Source: Rhizobium mesosinicum
GTDB lineage: Bacteria; Pseudomonadota; Alphaproteobacteria; Rhizobiales; Rhizobiaceae
DNA length: 64,000 nucleotides
NCBI RefSeq assembly: GCF_019511345.1
Contig: NZ_JAEUAK010000001.1
Span: 124,001 to 188,000, forward strand
Direction: 5' to 3'
Within the stretch, counting starts at the first letter, position 1, and each line of letters begins with the position of its first letter. The position numbers and the translations under genes were made by a program. Shown here piece by piece: positions 55,309 to 63,985 of the stretch. The notes under the pieces were generated by a model that was given only the letters and a program-made list of their open reading frames with translations, made no database searches and was not told the origin of the DNA.

Positions 55309-55408
55309 GGCGCTCAGATGGGAATGCTGGGAGGTGGGAGCAATAGTGAGCGGGCCGTATAATTTGAGTTTGCGTTCGTTGTAAAGTGCCTCTTGTCGGC
55401 AAAGCAGA

Positions 55409-55831
55409 TTAACCGTCACTTTCATCCGGCTCGTTGCGACTGGCGGAACCCGGACGTGAAGCGACATAGGCAGCGCAGGCCAGGATCAGCGCACCGGCAA
55501 TGATCGCGGGCGGAACAGACGGCTTGGAGATAACGAGGAATATTGCGTATCCCGCCGACATCCCCATCAAGGCCAAGCTCTTGGACTTGCGGGAAATCGC
55601 GCCGTTCTCGCGCCAGTCACGCAGCGAGCCGCCAAATCGACTGTTCATCAGATAGGCCTCCAGGCGCGGAGATGACCGGCTGAAGAACCATGCGGCCAGG
55701 ATCAGGAAGATCGTCGTCGGCATGAGCGGCAGAATGGCGCCGACAACTCCAAGGCCAAGCATCAACAGACCGAGGCAAAGGTAGACAGCCCGTCGGAACG
55801 AAGGGCGCGATGGACCTGGCGTAGCATTCAA
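55409..55831 (-). CDS. DUF454 (YbaN-like) inner-membrane protein
   Basis: About 140 residues. TTG at 55831 is preferred because AGGAG ends 8 bases before it, whereas the GTG at 55840 overlaps that site. Family features: YLCLGLLMLGLGVVGAILPLMPTTIF, WFFSRSSPRLEAYLMNSRFGG, then LRDWRENGAISRKSK and a second pair of helices. Three to four membrane segments, unknown role, sometimes linked to haem or envelope genes. Confidence 0.85.
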   Translation of the reverse strand: MNATPGPSRPSFRRAVYLCLGLLMLGLGVVGAILPLMPTTIFLILAAWFFSRSSPRLEAYLMNSRFGGSLRDWRENGAISRKSKSLALMGMSAGYAIFLVISKPSVPPAIIAGALILACAAYVASRPGSASRNEPDESDG

Positions 55832-56002
55832 TTCACACACTCCTATCGGGTCGTAAGGCCCCGGAATAATCGGGCCTATTCGCTATCCATTCACGGAAGC
55901 ATCAATTTTGACGTCGACGGTCGCCCAGCTGACGCGTAAGTTCGCCGAACCACACGACCACCTTGCGCAATATATCCAGACATCCGAGCGGAACCTCTTA
56001 CC

Positions 56003-56914
56003 ATGACGACCCACGATTTCGTCGCGACTGCCTTTTACAACGTTATTGGTACCTTGCCTCCTGCTTTGAAAATCATGAGCGGCGATACGGTCGTAACCCG
56101 CACGCTCGATGCAGGGGGGTACGACGAGAATGAGGTTCAACGGGCGCACGGTCCAAATCCCATGAACGGGCCGATCTTCATCGAAGGCGCCGAACCCGGA
56201 GATGCCCTCAGGGTCGAGATTTTGTACATGAAGCCAACACGGGATACGGGCTTCACGCGCAGTGTGCTGGCGGCAAATGTCATCGACCCCGAGGCGGCTC
56301 GCGATCTTCCGAGGTCCGAAAAGACGCTGTGGGACATCGACCGGCAAGCCATGACGGTGATGCTGAAGGAGCAGGTTGCCGGCATCGAAAACCTTGTCCT
56401 GCCGCTATCGCCGATGATCGGATGTTTCGGCGTGGCGCCGAGCCATGGCCAGGCGATTTCAACGGCGACCAGCGGCGCGTATGGTGGAAACATGGATTAT
56501 CGCCTGCTCGGTCCAGGCGCGACGATCTGGTTTCCGGTCTTTGCGCCCGGCGCGTTGTTCTTTCTCGGCGATTGCCATGCGGTCCAGGGCGACGGCGAAA
56601 TCGTCGGCACCGGCGTCGAAACGACATTCGAGGTCGCAGTCCGTCTGACCGTCGAAAAGGCAAGGCCGATGTCCTGGCCGAGGGCCGAAATTGCCGATGA
56701 CATCATCACCATCGGCAATGCAAGGCCGCTGGATCAGGCTCTGCAGCATGCGACGACCGAAATGCTGAAGGTACTCGCAGCGGACTACGGCCTGACGAAG
56801 GTGGCGGCCAGCCATCTGCTCGGCCAGGTGGTCCGCTACGATATCGGCAACGTCTTCGACCCTGCCTATACGGTCGCCTGCCGGGTTGCGAAGAAATGGC
56901 TTCCGGCACGCTGA
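56003..56914 (+). CDS. Acetamidase/formamidase family protein
   Basis: 303 residues. FmdA/AmdA fold with SGDTVVTRTLDAGG, HGPNPMNGPIFIEGAEPGD, MIGCFGVAP, GGNMDYRLLGPGATIWFPV and FLGDCHAVQGDGE. Hydrolyses short amides to ammonia and acid, a nitrogen-scavenging step. Followed 90 bases later by an IclR regulator on the same strand that may control it. Confidence 0.92.
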   Translation: MTTHDFVATAFYNVIGTLPPALKIMSGDTVVTRTLDAGGYDENEVQRAHGPNPMNGPIFIEGAEPGDALRVEILYMKPTRDTGFTRSVLAANVIDPEAARDLPRSEKTLWDIDRQAMTVMLKEQVAGIENLVLPLSPMIGCFGVAPSHGQAISTATSGAYGGNMDYRLLGPGATIWFPVFAPGALFFLGDCHAVQGDGEIVGTGVETTFEVAVRLTVEKARPMSWPRAEIADDIITIGNARPLDQALQHATTEMLKVLAADYGLTKVAASHLLGQVVRYDIGNVFDPAYTVACRVAKKWLPAR

Positions 56915-57004
56915 GCAATCGCCGGCCGCACAAGGGCCGCGATCGGGACCTCACCCAATCATTGATCCGGCAACCGAACTTCTGAGCCACGATGAAGGAG
57001 CCAG

Positions 57005-57763
57005 ATAAGTCCACGCGAAAGCGATTTCGTCAGCGGCTTCGCCCGCGGCCTCAAGGTGATCGAAGCTTTCGGTGACATGCATCGGCGCCTGTCCATCACC
57101 GATGCGGCGAAGCTCACCGGCCTCGACCGCGCCACCGTGCGCCGCTCGCTGCTGACGCTCGCCGAACTCGGCTACGCCGATTACGATGGCAAGTTCTTTA
57201 CGCTGACACCGAAGATCTTGCGGCTCGGGCATGCCTATCTGGAGGCGACACCGCTGCCGGTGCTGATCCAACCGCATCTCGATGCCCTCTCCGAGAAGGC
57301 GGGCCAGAGCGCATCCGCTTCGGTGCTCGACGGCAGCGAGATCGTCTATATCGCCCGCGCCTCGCAGCGCCGCGTCATGTCGATCAATCTCACGCCCGGC
57401 AGCCGTCTTCCCGCCTATTGCGCTTCGATGGGCCGCGTGCTGTTTTCCGCCCCTGAAGCCGAGGCACGGGCGGTTCTTTCCCGAAGCGAGCTGAAGGCGA
57501 ACACGCCGAACACGAAGACCGATCCTGGGGAACTGATAGCCGAGTTCCGCAAGGTTCGCGCCCAGGGCTATGCTCTCATCGACCAGGAGCTTGAGATCGG
57601 CCTCTGCTCCATCGCCGTACCGGTCGAGAACGATCGCGGTCAGACGGTGGCCGCCATCAATATCGGCGCACCGGCCGCCCATGTGCCGGCGTCCGAGATG
57701 GTCGCGCGCTATCTGCCGCTGCTCAAGGAAACGCAAACCGCACTGCGCACTGTGCTGCGCTAA
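57005..57763 (+). CDS. IclR-family transcriptional regulator with apparent ATA start
   Basis: The frame contains the whole IclR protein, beginning SPRESDFVSGFARGLKVIEAF, the standard family N-terminus. The HTH is at about residues 28-70 (LSITDAAKLTGLDRATVRRSLLTLAELGYA) and the effector domain has VYIARASQRRVMSINLTPGSRLP and ALIDQELEIGLCSIAVPV. In that frame no ATG, GTG or TTG lies upstream of GTG 57056, which would delete the first 17 residues. ATA at 57005 stands 4 bases after AGGAG, where ATG is expected. Total 252 residues if ATA is used. PcaR/PobR-like; the neighbour formamidase may be the target. Confidence 0.85.
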   Translation: MSPRESDFVSGFARGLKVIEAFGDMHRRLSITDAAKLTGLDRATVRRSLLTLAELGYADYDGKFFTLTPKILRLGHAYLEATPLPVLIQPHLDALSEKAGQSASASVLDGSEIVYIARASQRRVMSINLTPGSRLPAYCASMGRVLFSAPEAEARAVLSRSELKANTPNTKTDPGELIAEFRKVRAQGYALIDQELEIGLCSIAVPVENDRGQTVAAINIGAPAAHVPASEMVARYLPLLKETQTALRTVLR

Positions 57764-58060
57764 AGCATGAATTGCTCACGGCGCTTACGCTTGCTTACGC
57801 AAATTTTGTAAGCGCATTTCAATAATGGTTTCAATGGTTTATTGCTCCGCTTACGGACTTACGAAGATAGTGATGAACTCAGGTGGAGAGACGGCCGGTA
57901 TTCCAGGGCTGTTGGCTATCCCCATGAGAGTTTGAGACGAGCCGTAATTTCGTAAGTTCGTAAGCGCAGCCGTTAAGTTGCTGATTTTGTTAGATAAGCG
58001 CGCTTACGACATTTGTAGATGCAGGGCAGCGCTTACGAAATTCGGCAAGGCCATGAGCCG
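57764..58060. repeat. Cluster of CTTACG/CGTAAG repeats between convergent genes
   Basis: 297 bases between the iclR and pmtA stop codons, A+T-rich. Eight exact copies of CTTACG or its complement (57784, 57794, 57850, 57858, 57951, 57959, 58003, 58032) plus one GTAAGC (57808). Most are extended to GCTTACG or GCGCTTACG. Long inverted pairs: GCGCTTAC (57781-57788) with GTAAGCGC (57808-57815); TTCGTAAGCGC (57957-57967) with GCGCTTACGAA (58029-58039); AATTTCGTAAG (57946-57956) with CTTACGAAATT (58032-58042). TAAGCGCGCTTA (57995-58006) is a perfect palindrome. AATGGTTTC is also tandemly repeated. No gene or known element recognised. Confidence 0.85.
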
Positions 58061-58630
58061 TCACTCCGGCCGGCGCGAAATGCGAAAGACGCTGGCAGGC
58101 GGAATATTCAGGCGCACCCGGCCGAGCCTCTCCGCCCGCAGGCCCAATTCCGCAAGCACATCTGGAGGAACGGAACAGGATTGGCCGTAGGTGAACTGGT
58201 AGAAGGCACCGCCGCGTTCGAGCAGGCTGAATCCGCCGCCGACAATAGCACTGATAACCTCCACAGGCATGTTGCGGAACGGCAAGCCGCTGACGATTGC
58301 CGCCTGCGGCCCGAGATCTGCCTTGCAGGCGGCAAGCTCGCGCGCATCGCGCTGAAGTATCGTTACATCTGGAAAGCGGTGTCGCAGCGGAGCGATGAAG
58401 CGGGTTTCAAGCTCAACCAGCGTGAGGTTTCGCGCCGGCAGGCCGCGCTTCAGAAGCGTCTCGGTGAAAACTCCCGTGCCGGGGCCGAGTTCCAATACCT
58501 TGCCTGTGGAAGGTTCAATTTCGCTGGTCATCAGTCGCGCAAGCTGCCCTCCCGAGGGTACGATCGCGCCGATTTTCCTGGGTTCGGCGAGAAGCGCGCT
58601 AAAGAAGGCGGCCAGTGGCGGCTGTTGCAT
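58061..58630 (-). CDS. pmtA: Phospholipid N-methyltransferase PmtA-like
   Basis: 189 residues from MQQPPLAAFFS (GGAG 7 bases upstream); ATG 58645 is an alternative. Rossmann methyltransferase related to rRNA adenine dimethylases: SAM motif VLELGPGTGVFTE, then LVELETRFIAPL, DVTILQRDARE and SGLPFRNMP. The opening FFSALLAEPRKIGAIVPSGGQLAR is characteristic of the rhizobial Pmt enzymes that methylate phosphatidylethanolamine toward phosphatidylcholine. Rhizobia often have several homologues, so exact activity is uncertain. Confidence 0.82.
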   Translation of the reverse strand: MQQPPLAAFFSALLAEPRKIGAIVPSGGQLARLMTSEIEPSTGKVLELGPGTGVFTETLLKRGLPARNLTLVELETRFIAPLRHRFPDVTILQRDARELAACKADLGPQAAIVSGLPFRNMPVEVISAIVGGGFSLLERGGAFYQFTYGQSCSVPPDVLAELGLRAERLGRVRLNIPPASVFRISRRPE

Positions 58631-58717
58631 GCGGGTCTCCAGCATCGATCAGTCGATGGCCGATATTCCTTTTTAAAATGATGCGAGCATGACATGTGCC
58701 GGTGCCATGCAAAAGAT

Positions 58718-60088
58718 TCACGCGGGCTGGACCGTCGATTCGAAGCTCATGTTGAAGCTTGCCCCGCCGCCGGCCGCATCCGATACCCAGACGCGCCCGC
58801 GATGTATTTTGACGATTTCGCGCACCAGATGGAGCCCGAGCCCGATACCCTGGCCGCGCCCATTGGCGCGCTGGAAGGGCTCGAAGATCCGCTCCCGGTC
58901 TTCGGCTGCAATGCCCGGGCCTTCATCGCTGACGGAGATCTGCGCCGGTCGCTCCACGGCGATGGTAATCGTACCACTCCTGCCGCCGTGCTGGATGGCA
59001 TTCTGCACCAGATTGGCAATTGCTCGCTCCAGCCCCGTCTCGTCGCCGAGAATACGCTCCGGCATCGAGCGCAGCTCAAAATTCGCCTGATAGCCCGCGG
59101 CAATGATCAGTGGCGCAAGTTCCGCGGCCTGCCGACGCGCGACCGTCGCAAGGTCGATCGAGCAATCCGGCACCGGCTCCTGATTGAGCCGCTGGAGGTC
59201 GAGCAACTGCTGGGCCAATGTCGAAAGACGGGCGACATCTTCCAGCAGCCGGTTGGTCGCCTCCGTCGGCGGCATGGTTTCCAGCCGGTTCTGCAGGATA
59301 GCGATCGGAGTTCGCAGTTCATGAGCGGCGGCCAGCATGAAGCGCCGCTGCTTGTTGTGGTCGTCGTCCAGACGCTGCAGCGTCTCGTTCATGGCGATCA
59401 CCAGCGGCGCCACTTCCTCCGGCACGTTTTCGAGCGGCAGGCGATACCCGCGCGTCGTCCCGTCGATTCCTTGGGCTGCCTGCGCCACCTCGCTCAATCC
59501 ACGGTGAATGCCGCGCGCCACGAAGGGTGTGACCGCCAGTGTTATCAGACCCGTCAGCAGAATGACCGGCAAAACGACGCCGGAAGCGATCGCCACGAAG
59601 ACGACGAGAAGCTTACCGGCCGGAAGGCTGCCCTGCCGGCCGACGATGACGAGCAACTCGCCGTGATCGGTCTTCACCTTCTGCAGGCGCGCAGCAATCG
59701 TCGCAGGGTTGTCCTCATCCCCGTTGAAACGCGCCTCAGCGATGTCGGTGCCTGAAGCGGCGATGGTGAGATATTGCGCAGGCACATTGCCGTCGGTCAG
59801 CACATGGCCCTGCTCATCGCGCACCAAAAACCAGAAATCGGCCGCCTTGTCGCGCTGGTAATCCAGATCTCTGGTATTGGTGATGCGCATCGAACCGTCA
59901 GGGTCCCATACAATCGACCCTGCCGCAGCGTCGATTGCATGCTCGTCGGGAGCGAATATTCCGCTCATGCCTGAAATCCAGAAGACGAAGGCAAAGGCGA
60001 TTGCGATCAGCACCAGGGTCGCAGCCTGCAGCGCCACCAACCGGCGGATCAGCCGCCATTTCAGCGAATAGAACTTCATCGTCTTCAT
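58718..60088 (-). CDS. Sensor histidine kinase (OmpR-partner type)
   Basis: 456 residues. Membrane helices at about 18-40 and 160-188 flank a periplasmic sensor of about 120 residues; then HAMP (about 190-245), HisKA with phospho-His256 (AAAHELRTPIAIL), and HATPase (NLVQNAIQHG, DEGPGIAAED, GQGIGLGLHLV). Its ATG overlaps the response regulator's stop (ATGA at 60085-60088), so the pair is coupled. The signal is unknown. Confidence 0.92.
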   Translation of the reverse strand: MKTMKFYSLKWRLIRRLVALQAATLVLIAIAFAFVFWISGMSGIFAPDEHAIDAAAGSIVWDPDGSMRITNTRDLDYQRDKAADFWFLVRDEQGHVLTDGNVPAQYLTIAASGTDIAEARFNGDEDNPATIAARLQKVKTDHGELLVIVGRQGSLPAGKLLVVFVAIASGVVLPVILLTGLITLAVTPFVARGIHRGLSEVAQAAQGIDGTTRGYRLPLENVPEEVAPLVIAMNETLQRLDDDHNKQRRFMLAAAHELRTPIAILQNRLETMPPTEATNRLLEDVARLSTLAQQLLDLQRLNQEPVPDCSIDLATVARRQAAELAPLIIAAGYQANFELRSMPERILGDETGLERAIANLVQNAIQHGGRSGTITIAVERPAQISVSDEGPGIAAEDRERIFEPFQRANGRGQGIGLGLHLVREIVKIHRGRVWVSDAAGGGASFNMSFESTVQPA

Positions 60089-60762
60089 GACCGGGCCTGC
60101 CGGATCAGATAGCCTACTCCACGGATCGTATGGATCTCGACCCCCGCGCCTGCCGCATCGAGCTTGCGACGCACGCGCGAAACGTGCGCATCGAGCGCAT
60201 TGGACTGGATCTCGTCATCCATGCCGTAGACGGCGTCTTCGAGACTGGAGCGCTCCACGGTGCGGCCGGCCCGTCGCATCAGTGCCTCCAGCACCAGCAA
60301 TTCGCGGCGCGGCAATTCGAGCGCCATGTCGCCGACGCGCGCCTCACGGTTGCGCAGGTCGAAATGCAGCCGGCCGAGGCGCAGGCTCTCGATCTCGATA
60401 TTGCCTGGGCGGCGCAAAATGGCCCGCAAACGGGCCATCAGCTCCTCGACCGCAAAGGGTTTGGCGAGATAATCGTCGGCGCCGAGATCGAGGCCTTCGA
60501 TCCGGTCCTTCAGATCGCCGCGTGCCGTCAACATGATGACTGGAACGGCCGGCCGGATGCGGCGCGCGTCGGCAATCAGCTCAAGCCCATCACCGTCGGG
60601 CAGGCTGCGGTCGAGCAACAGGGCATCATAGCTGTTCAGCCGCACGGCCTCCTCGGCTGCCTCGATGGTGGAAACGTGGTCCGTGATGATATTGTTGCAG
60701 CGGAGCGCCGCTACAAGCACGGCGGCCATTTCCGGTTCATCTTCCGCCAGCAAGACGCGCAT
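60085..60762 (-). CDS. OmpR-family response regulator
   Basis: 225 residues. Receiver domain 1-115 with acidic pocket Glu7/Asp8, phospho-acceptor Asp51 (LLLDRSLPDGDG), Thr in MLTARG and Lys in LAKPF; winged-helix DNA-binding domain about 130-222 (RRELLVLEALMRRAGRTV.. and LDAHVSRVRRKLDAAGA). Partner of the downstream kinase, from one message. The dehydrogenase gene 82 bases upstream runs the same way and may be in the same transcript. Confidence 0.93.
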   Translation of the reverse strand: MRVLLAEDEPEMAAVLVAALRCNNIITDHVSTIEAAEEAVRLNSYDALLLDRSLPDGDGLELIADARRIRPAVPVIMLTARGDLKDRIEGLDLGADDYLAKPFAVEELMARLRAILRRPGNIEIESLRLGRLHFDLRNREARVGDMALELPRRELLVLEALMRRAGRTVERSSLEDAVYGMDDEIQSNALDAHVSRVRRKLDAAGAGVEIHTIRGVGYLIRQARS

Positions 60763-60844
60763 TTAACCGTCCAACTTCAAAAGCCGCTCTCTGCACAGGC
60801 AAGATTGCGTCAGCATGACGCGAAAGGCCAGACCGGTTTGGTGT

Positions 60845-61738
60845 TCAGTCGCCAAAAGGCTGGCCGAGCGCTTCCGTTCGCACTTCAAGCGCGCGGATGA
60901 CAGCCGCCATATCCTCGCGCCCGAACCCCAGGCTTTCGGTTTCGGCATAAAGTGCATGGCAGGCATCGAGCAGCGGCGAGGCAATACCTGCCTGCCGCGC
61001 CGCCTCGGCCACAAGCCTGTTGTTCTTCAACACGTCAGCGATCGCCGCCTGTACTGTGAAATCCCGATCCACCAGCTTACCAATCTTGATGCGCGATATG
61101 CCGCTCGCCATCTGGCCGGCATCGACGACTGCCCTGAAAACTCCCATATCCAGCCCCTGCCTGCCGGCAAAATGGGCCGCTTCCGCCAACCCCGTGACCG
61201 ACGTGATGAGAAAGATGTTGACGGCGAGTTTCATCAGGAGCGCATTCGGCACGGCACCGCAGACGACCACCTCCCGACACATGGGCATTAGCGACGCGCG
61301 GACCTGCTCGACCACACTGGCCTCTCCCGCAAGCATAGCCACAAGCTGGCCCTCCTCCGCCGGTCGGCGCGAGCCGGAAACGGGCGCCTCGACATAGCGA
61401 CCGCCGGCCGCGCGGATATCCGCTTCAAACCCTTTCGAATAGGCCGGCGCCGTCGTTCCCATTTGGATGACCACATGCCCGGCGACACGTGCGGCAAAGT
61501 CAGGCGTGCCACGCCCGAGAACCGTGTCAATCACAGCTTCAGTCGCCAGCATCAGGATCACGGTTCCGGCCTTGCAGAACACCGCATCCACATCGGCAGC
61601 CACCTCAGCGCCGGCTGCCCGCAACTGCTCCGCACTTTCCGGCGAACGGTTCCAGACGATGAGATCCGTGCCTGCCCGTGCGAGATTGAGCGCCATCGGC
61701 GTGCCCATAACGCCGAGACCGATGAAGCCTGTTGTCAT
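60845..61738 (-). CDS. 3-hydroxyisobutyrate dehydrogenase family oxidoreductase
   Basis: 297 residues from [20 protein letters not shown], the NAD(P) site of beta-hydroxyacid dehydrogenases. Substrate-binding [13 protein letters not shown] and the catalytic Lys in [12 protein letters not shown] are present, with the late [11 protein letters not shown] helix. Substrates in the family include 3-hydroxyisobutyrate, tartronate semialdehyde and succinic semialdehyde; which one is unclear. The divergent neighbour is a PcaD-like hydrolase. Confidence 0.9.
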   Translation of the reverse strand: MTTGFIGLGVMGTPMALNLARAGTDLIVWNRSPESAEQLRAAGAEVAADVDAVFCKAGTVILMLATEAVIDTVLGRGTPDFAARVAGHVVIQMGTTAPAYSKGFEADIRAAGGRYVEAPVSGSRRPAEEGQLVAMLAGEASVVEQVRASLMPMCREVVVCGAVPNALLMKLAVNIFLITSVTGLAEAAHFAGRQGLDMGVFRAVVDAGQMASGISRIKIGKLVDRDFTVQAAIADVLKNNRLVAEAARQAGIASPLLDACHALYAETESLGFGREDMAAVIRALEVRTEALGQPFGD

Positions 61739-62033
61739 TGCTTTCGCCTCTCTGGATGCCCGAGGTACGAGTCTACGAGCAAATGAGATGTCTGTCTTGA
61801 AGGTTCGTGCGCAGGTGCCGGTTAGCCTGAAATTCTCCGGCGCCGCCGCGCGGATCGTCTCCATGAGGATTGAAAGCAGCAACGAGCGAGAGGCCGGCTG
61901 CACAGTGCGCAACCATCAGTCCGACTAGTCTCTTCGTCTCGCTCGTATCACCCCTTGAGTTATTGGAAAGCCGGCAAATTTCACCTACTTAACCGGATCA
62001 ACTCGCCCAGTTCGCGTGTGGAGGAGATTTAAA
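61739..62033. other. Divergent promoter region, no gene seen
   Basis: 295 bases between the divergent hydroxyacid dehydrogenase and the PcaD-like gene. No coding frame with normal codon use, no EcfG-type motif and no repeat was found; it must contain both promoters. Confidence 0.5.
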
Positions 62034-62837
62034 GTGCAGTTTGCCAGTATCAACGGCGTAACGATCCACTACCAGCTCATCGGCGCGCCTGCTGATAGGC
62101 CGATTATCGTCTTTGCCAATTCACTTGGTACGGACTTCCGCATCTGGCGAGATGTGATCGTGCGCCTTGCCGGCGACTATGCCATTCTCCTCTACGATAT
62201 GCGGGGCCATGGTCTCTCCGACATCGGCCAGGTGCCCTACGCCATGGAGGACCATGCCACCGATCTGGCCGGCCTGCTTGATCTGCTTTCGGTGAAGGAC
62301 GCCGTCATCTGTGGGCTATCGGTCGGCGGCCTGATCGCCCAGTCGCTGTACCAGCGCCGCCCGGATCTGGTGAGAGCGCTGATCCTTTGCGGCACTGCCC
62401 ACAAGATCGGCACCGCCGAAAACTGGAACAGCCGCATCGCCGCCGTCGAGAAAAGCGGCATTGCCGGCATCGTCGACATGGTGATGGAACGATGGTTCAC
62501 GCCGGCTTTCCGCCGGCCAGAAAACATCGCTTATGCCGGCTATTGCAACATGCTGATCCGCCAGCCGGTTGAAGGTTATGTTGCCACCTGTGCGGCGGTC
62601 CGCGACGCCGATTTCACCGAGGCCGCGGGCAGGATCAAGGTGCCGACCATCTGCATCGTCGGCGATCAGGATGGCTCGACGCCGCCGGATCTCGTGCTCT
62701 CGACAGCCAAACTGATCCCCAACGCACGCTACGAAGTGATCAAAGATTGCGCTCATATTTCGCCCGTCGAACAGCCGGAAGCGCTGACGGCGATCATCCG
62801 CGCCTTCCTTTCATCCATTGAAGAAAAGAGCTCGTGA
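62034..62837 (+). CDS. pcaD: 3-oxoadipate enol-lactonase-like alpha/beta hydrolase
   Basis: 267 residues; GTG start at 62034 fixed by GGAGGAG 7 bases upstream. Alpha/beta hydrolase with nucleophile Ser96 (CGLSVGGLIAQ), acid Asp in VGDQDGSTPP and His in DCAHISPVEQP. The strings FANSLGTDFRIW and YDMRGHGLSD are those of PcaD, which opens beta-ketoadipate enol-lactone in aromatic catabolism. Other pca genes are not in the window, so the role is probable rather than certain. The stop overlaps a tiny ORF. Confidence 0.8.
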   Translation: MQFASINGVTIHYQLIGAPADRPIIVFANSLGTDFRIWRDVIVRLAGDYAILLYDMRGHGLSDIGQVPYAMEDHATDLAGLLDLLSVKDAVICGLSVGGLIAQSLYQRRPDLVRALILCGTAHKIGTAENWNSRIAAVEKSGIAGIVDMVMERWFTPAFRRPENIAYAGYCNMLIRQPVEGYVATCAAVRDADFTEAAGRIKVPTICIVGDQDGSTPPDLVLSTAKLIPNARYEVIKDCAHISPVEQPEALTAIIRAFLSSIEEKSS

Positions 62838-62956
62838 GCGACACCATGTCCGAACGCTTCAGGCAGCGGCACGACAACCCGCCGCGGTTGGCAATGGAAC
62901 TGGTCGGCCATACCCAGGCGTCTAGGCACCTGATCGCCTTTGCAGGAAAGCGGTAA
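62834..62956 (+). CDS. Possible 40-residue coupled ORF
   Basis: GTG at 62834 overlaps the PcaD-like stop (GTGA). Product begins VSDTMSERFRQRHDN and ends ASRHLIAFAGKR. Codon use is normal but no family is recognised; it may be the remnant of a former downstream gene such as pcaC, though similarity is too short to claim. Confidence 0.25.
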   Translation: MSDTMSERFRQRHDNPPRLAMELVGHTQASRHLIAFAGKR

Positions 62957-62993
62957 CCGGCTATGCAGAGGTGTTGATTTCAGGAGTGATCCC

Positions 62994-63761
62994 GTGACCT
63001 TTTCCCTTTTCGATCTTTCGGGCCGCCGCGCGCTCGTGACGGGCTCCAGCCAAGGTATCGGTTATGCACTCGCCCTCGGACTTGCCGAGCATGGCGCATC
63101 CGTCATCATCAATGGCCGCAACGCTCAGAAAGCGGAGGCGGCGGCCGAGACGATCCGCGAAAAGAAATGCCATGCGGTCAGCGCCGCTTTCGATGTGACG
63201 GATGCGGAGGCCAGCAAAACCGCCATTGCTTATATCGAGGCAGAGATCGGCCCGATCGATATCCTGGTCAACAATGCAGGGATGCAGTTTCGTACGCCGT
63301 TGGAGGAGTTTCCGGTCGAAAAGTGGGACGAGCTCTTCCGCACCAATGTCTCCAGCATCTTCTACGTCAGCCAACCAGTGGCACAGACGATGATCGGCCG
63401 CGGCCGCGGCAAGATCATCAACATCGCGTCGGTGCAGGCTGAACTCGCCCGGCCAGGCATCGCGCCCTATACGGCAACCAAGGGGGCTGTGCGCAATCTC
63501 ACCCGTGGCATGGCAACCGACTGGGCAAAGCATGGACTGCAGATCAACGCCATTGCGCCCGGTTACTTCAGGACACCGCTCAATCAGGCGCTTGTCGACG
63601 ATCCGAAATTCTCCGCATGGCTTGAAACCCGGACACCGGCTGGCCGATGGGGCAATGTGGAAGAGTTGGTGGGTGCGGCCGTCTTCCTGGCGTCGGACGC
63701 ATCGTCCTTCGTCAACGGCCATATGCTGATGGTCGACGGTGGGATTACGGCGTCGCTCTGA
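62994..63761 (+). CDS. Gluconate 5-dehydrogenase-like SDR
   Basis: 255 residues; GTG start at 62994 fixed by AGGAG 7 bases upstream. TGSSQGIG at about 17-24, NNAG, catalytic Ser in NIASVQAELARPG, YTATKGAV (Tyr/Lys) and FVNGHMLMVDGGITASL. The FDLSGRRALVTGSSQGIG start and VQAEL.RPGIAPYTATKGAVR stretch are those of gluconate 5-dehydrogenases (Gno/IdnO), which interconvert gluconate and 5-keto-gluconate. Possibly works with the hydroxyacid dehydrogenase nearby, but they are not in one operon. Confidence 0.88.
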   Translation: MTFSLFDLSGRRALVTGSSQGIGYALALGLAEHGASVIINGRNAQKAEAAAETIREKKCHAVSAAFDVTDAEASKTAIAYIEAEIGPIDILVNNAGMQFRTPLEEFPVEKWDELFRTNVSSIFYVSQPVAQTMIGRGRGKIINIASVQAELARPGIAPYTATKGAVRNLTRGMATDWAKHGLQINAIAPGYFRTPLNQALVDDPKFSAWLETRTPAGRWGNVEELVGAAVFLASDASSFVNGHMLMVDGGITASL

Positions 63762-63763
63762 GG

Positions 63764-63985
63764 TTAATCGCCTCCACCGTCACCACCGCCGTCGCATCCA
63801 TCATCTCCTCCATCATTGAGATCAAAACTCACCTCGATGCCGCCTTCGGCTTGGCCACGAACGGAACGCCCTGGGAAACGAAACTGCGCCCACCAGGGAG
63901 GATTCCAGGACAAGAAGACGGCAAATGCAACGATGAGGATGGAAACAGCCGAGAGGCCTATGAGGATCTCCGTGACTGGAGACAT
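63764..63985 (-). CDS. Small membrane protein with Asp/Gly-rich tail
   Basis: 73 residues from ATG 63985 (GGAG 5 bases upstream; an in-frame GTG at 63991 overlaps it). One membrane helix at about residues 5-26 (EILIGLSAVSILIVAFAVFL), a WNPPWW motif at the membrane edge, a soluble middle, and a tail DGGDDGCDGGGDGGGD. Not recognised; the acidic tail could bind divalent metal. Convergent with the SDR, two bases between stops. Confidence 0.6.
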   Translation of the reverse strand: MSPVTEILIGLSAVSILIVAFAVFLSWNPPWWAQFRFPGRSVRGQAEGGIEVSFDLNDGGDDGCDGGGDGGGD

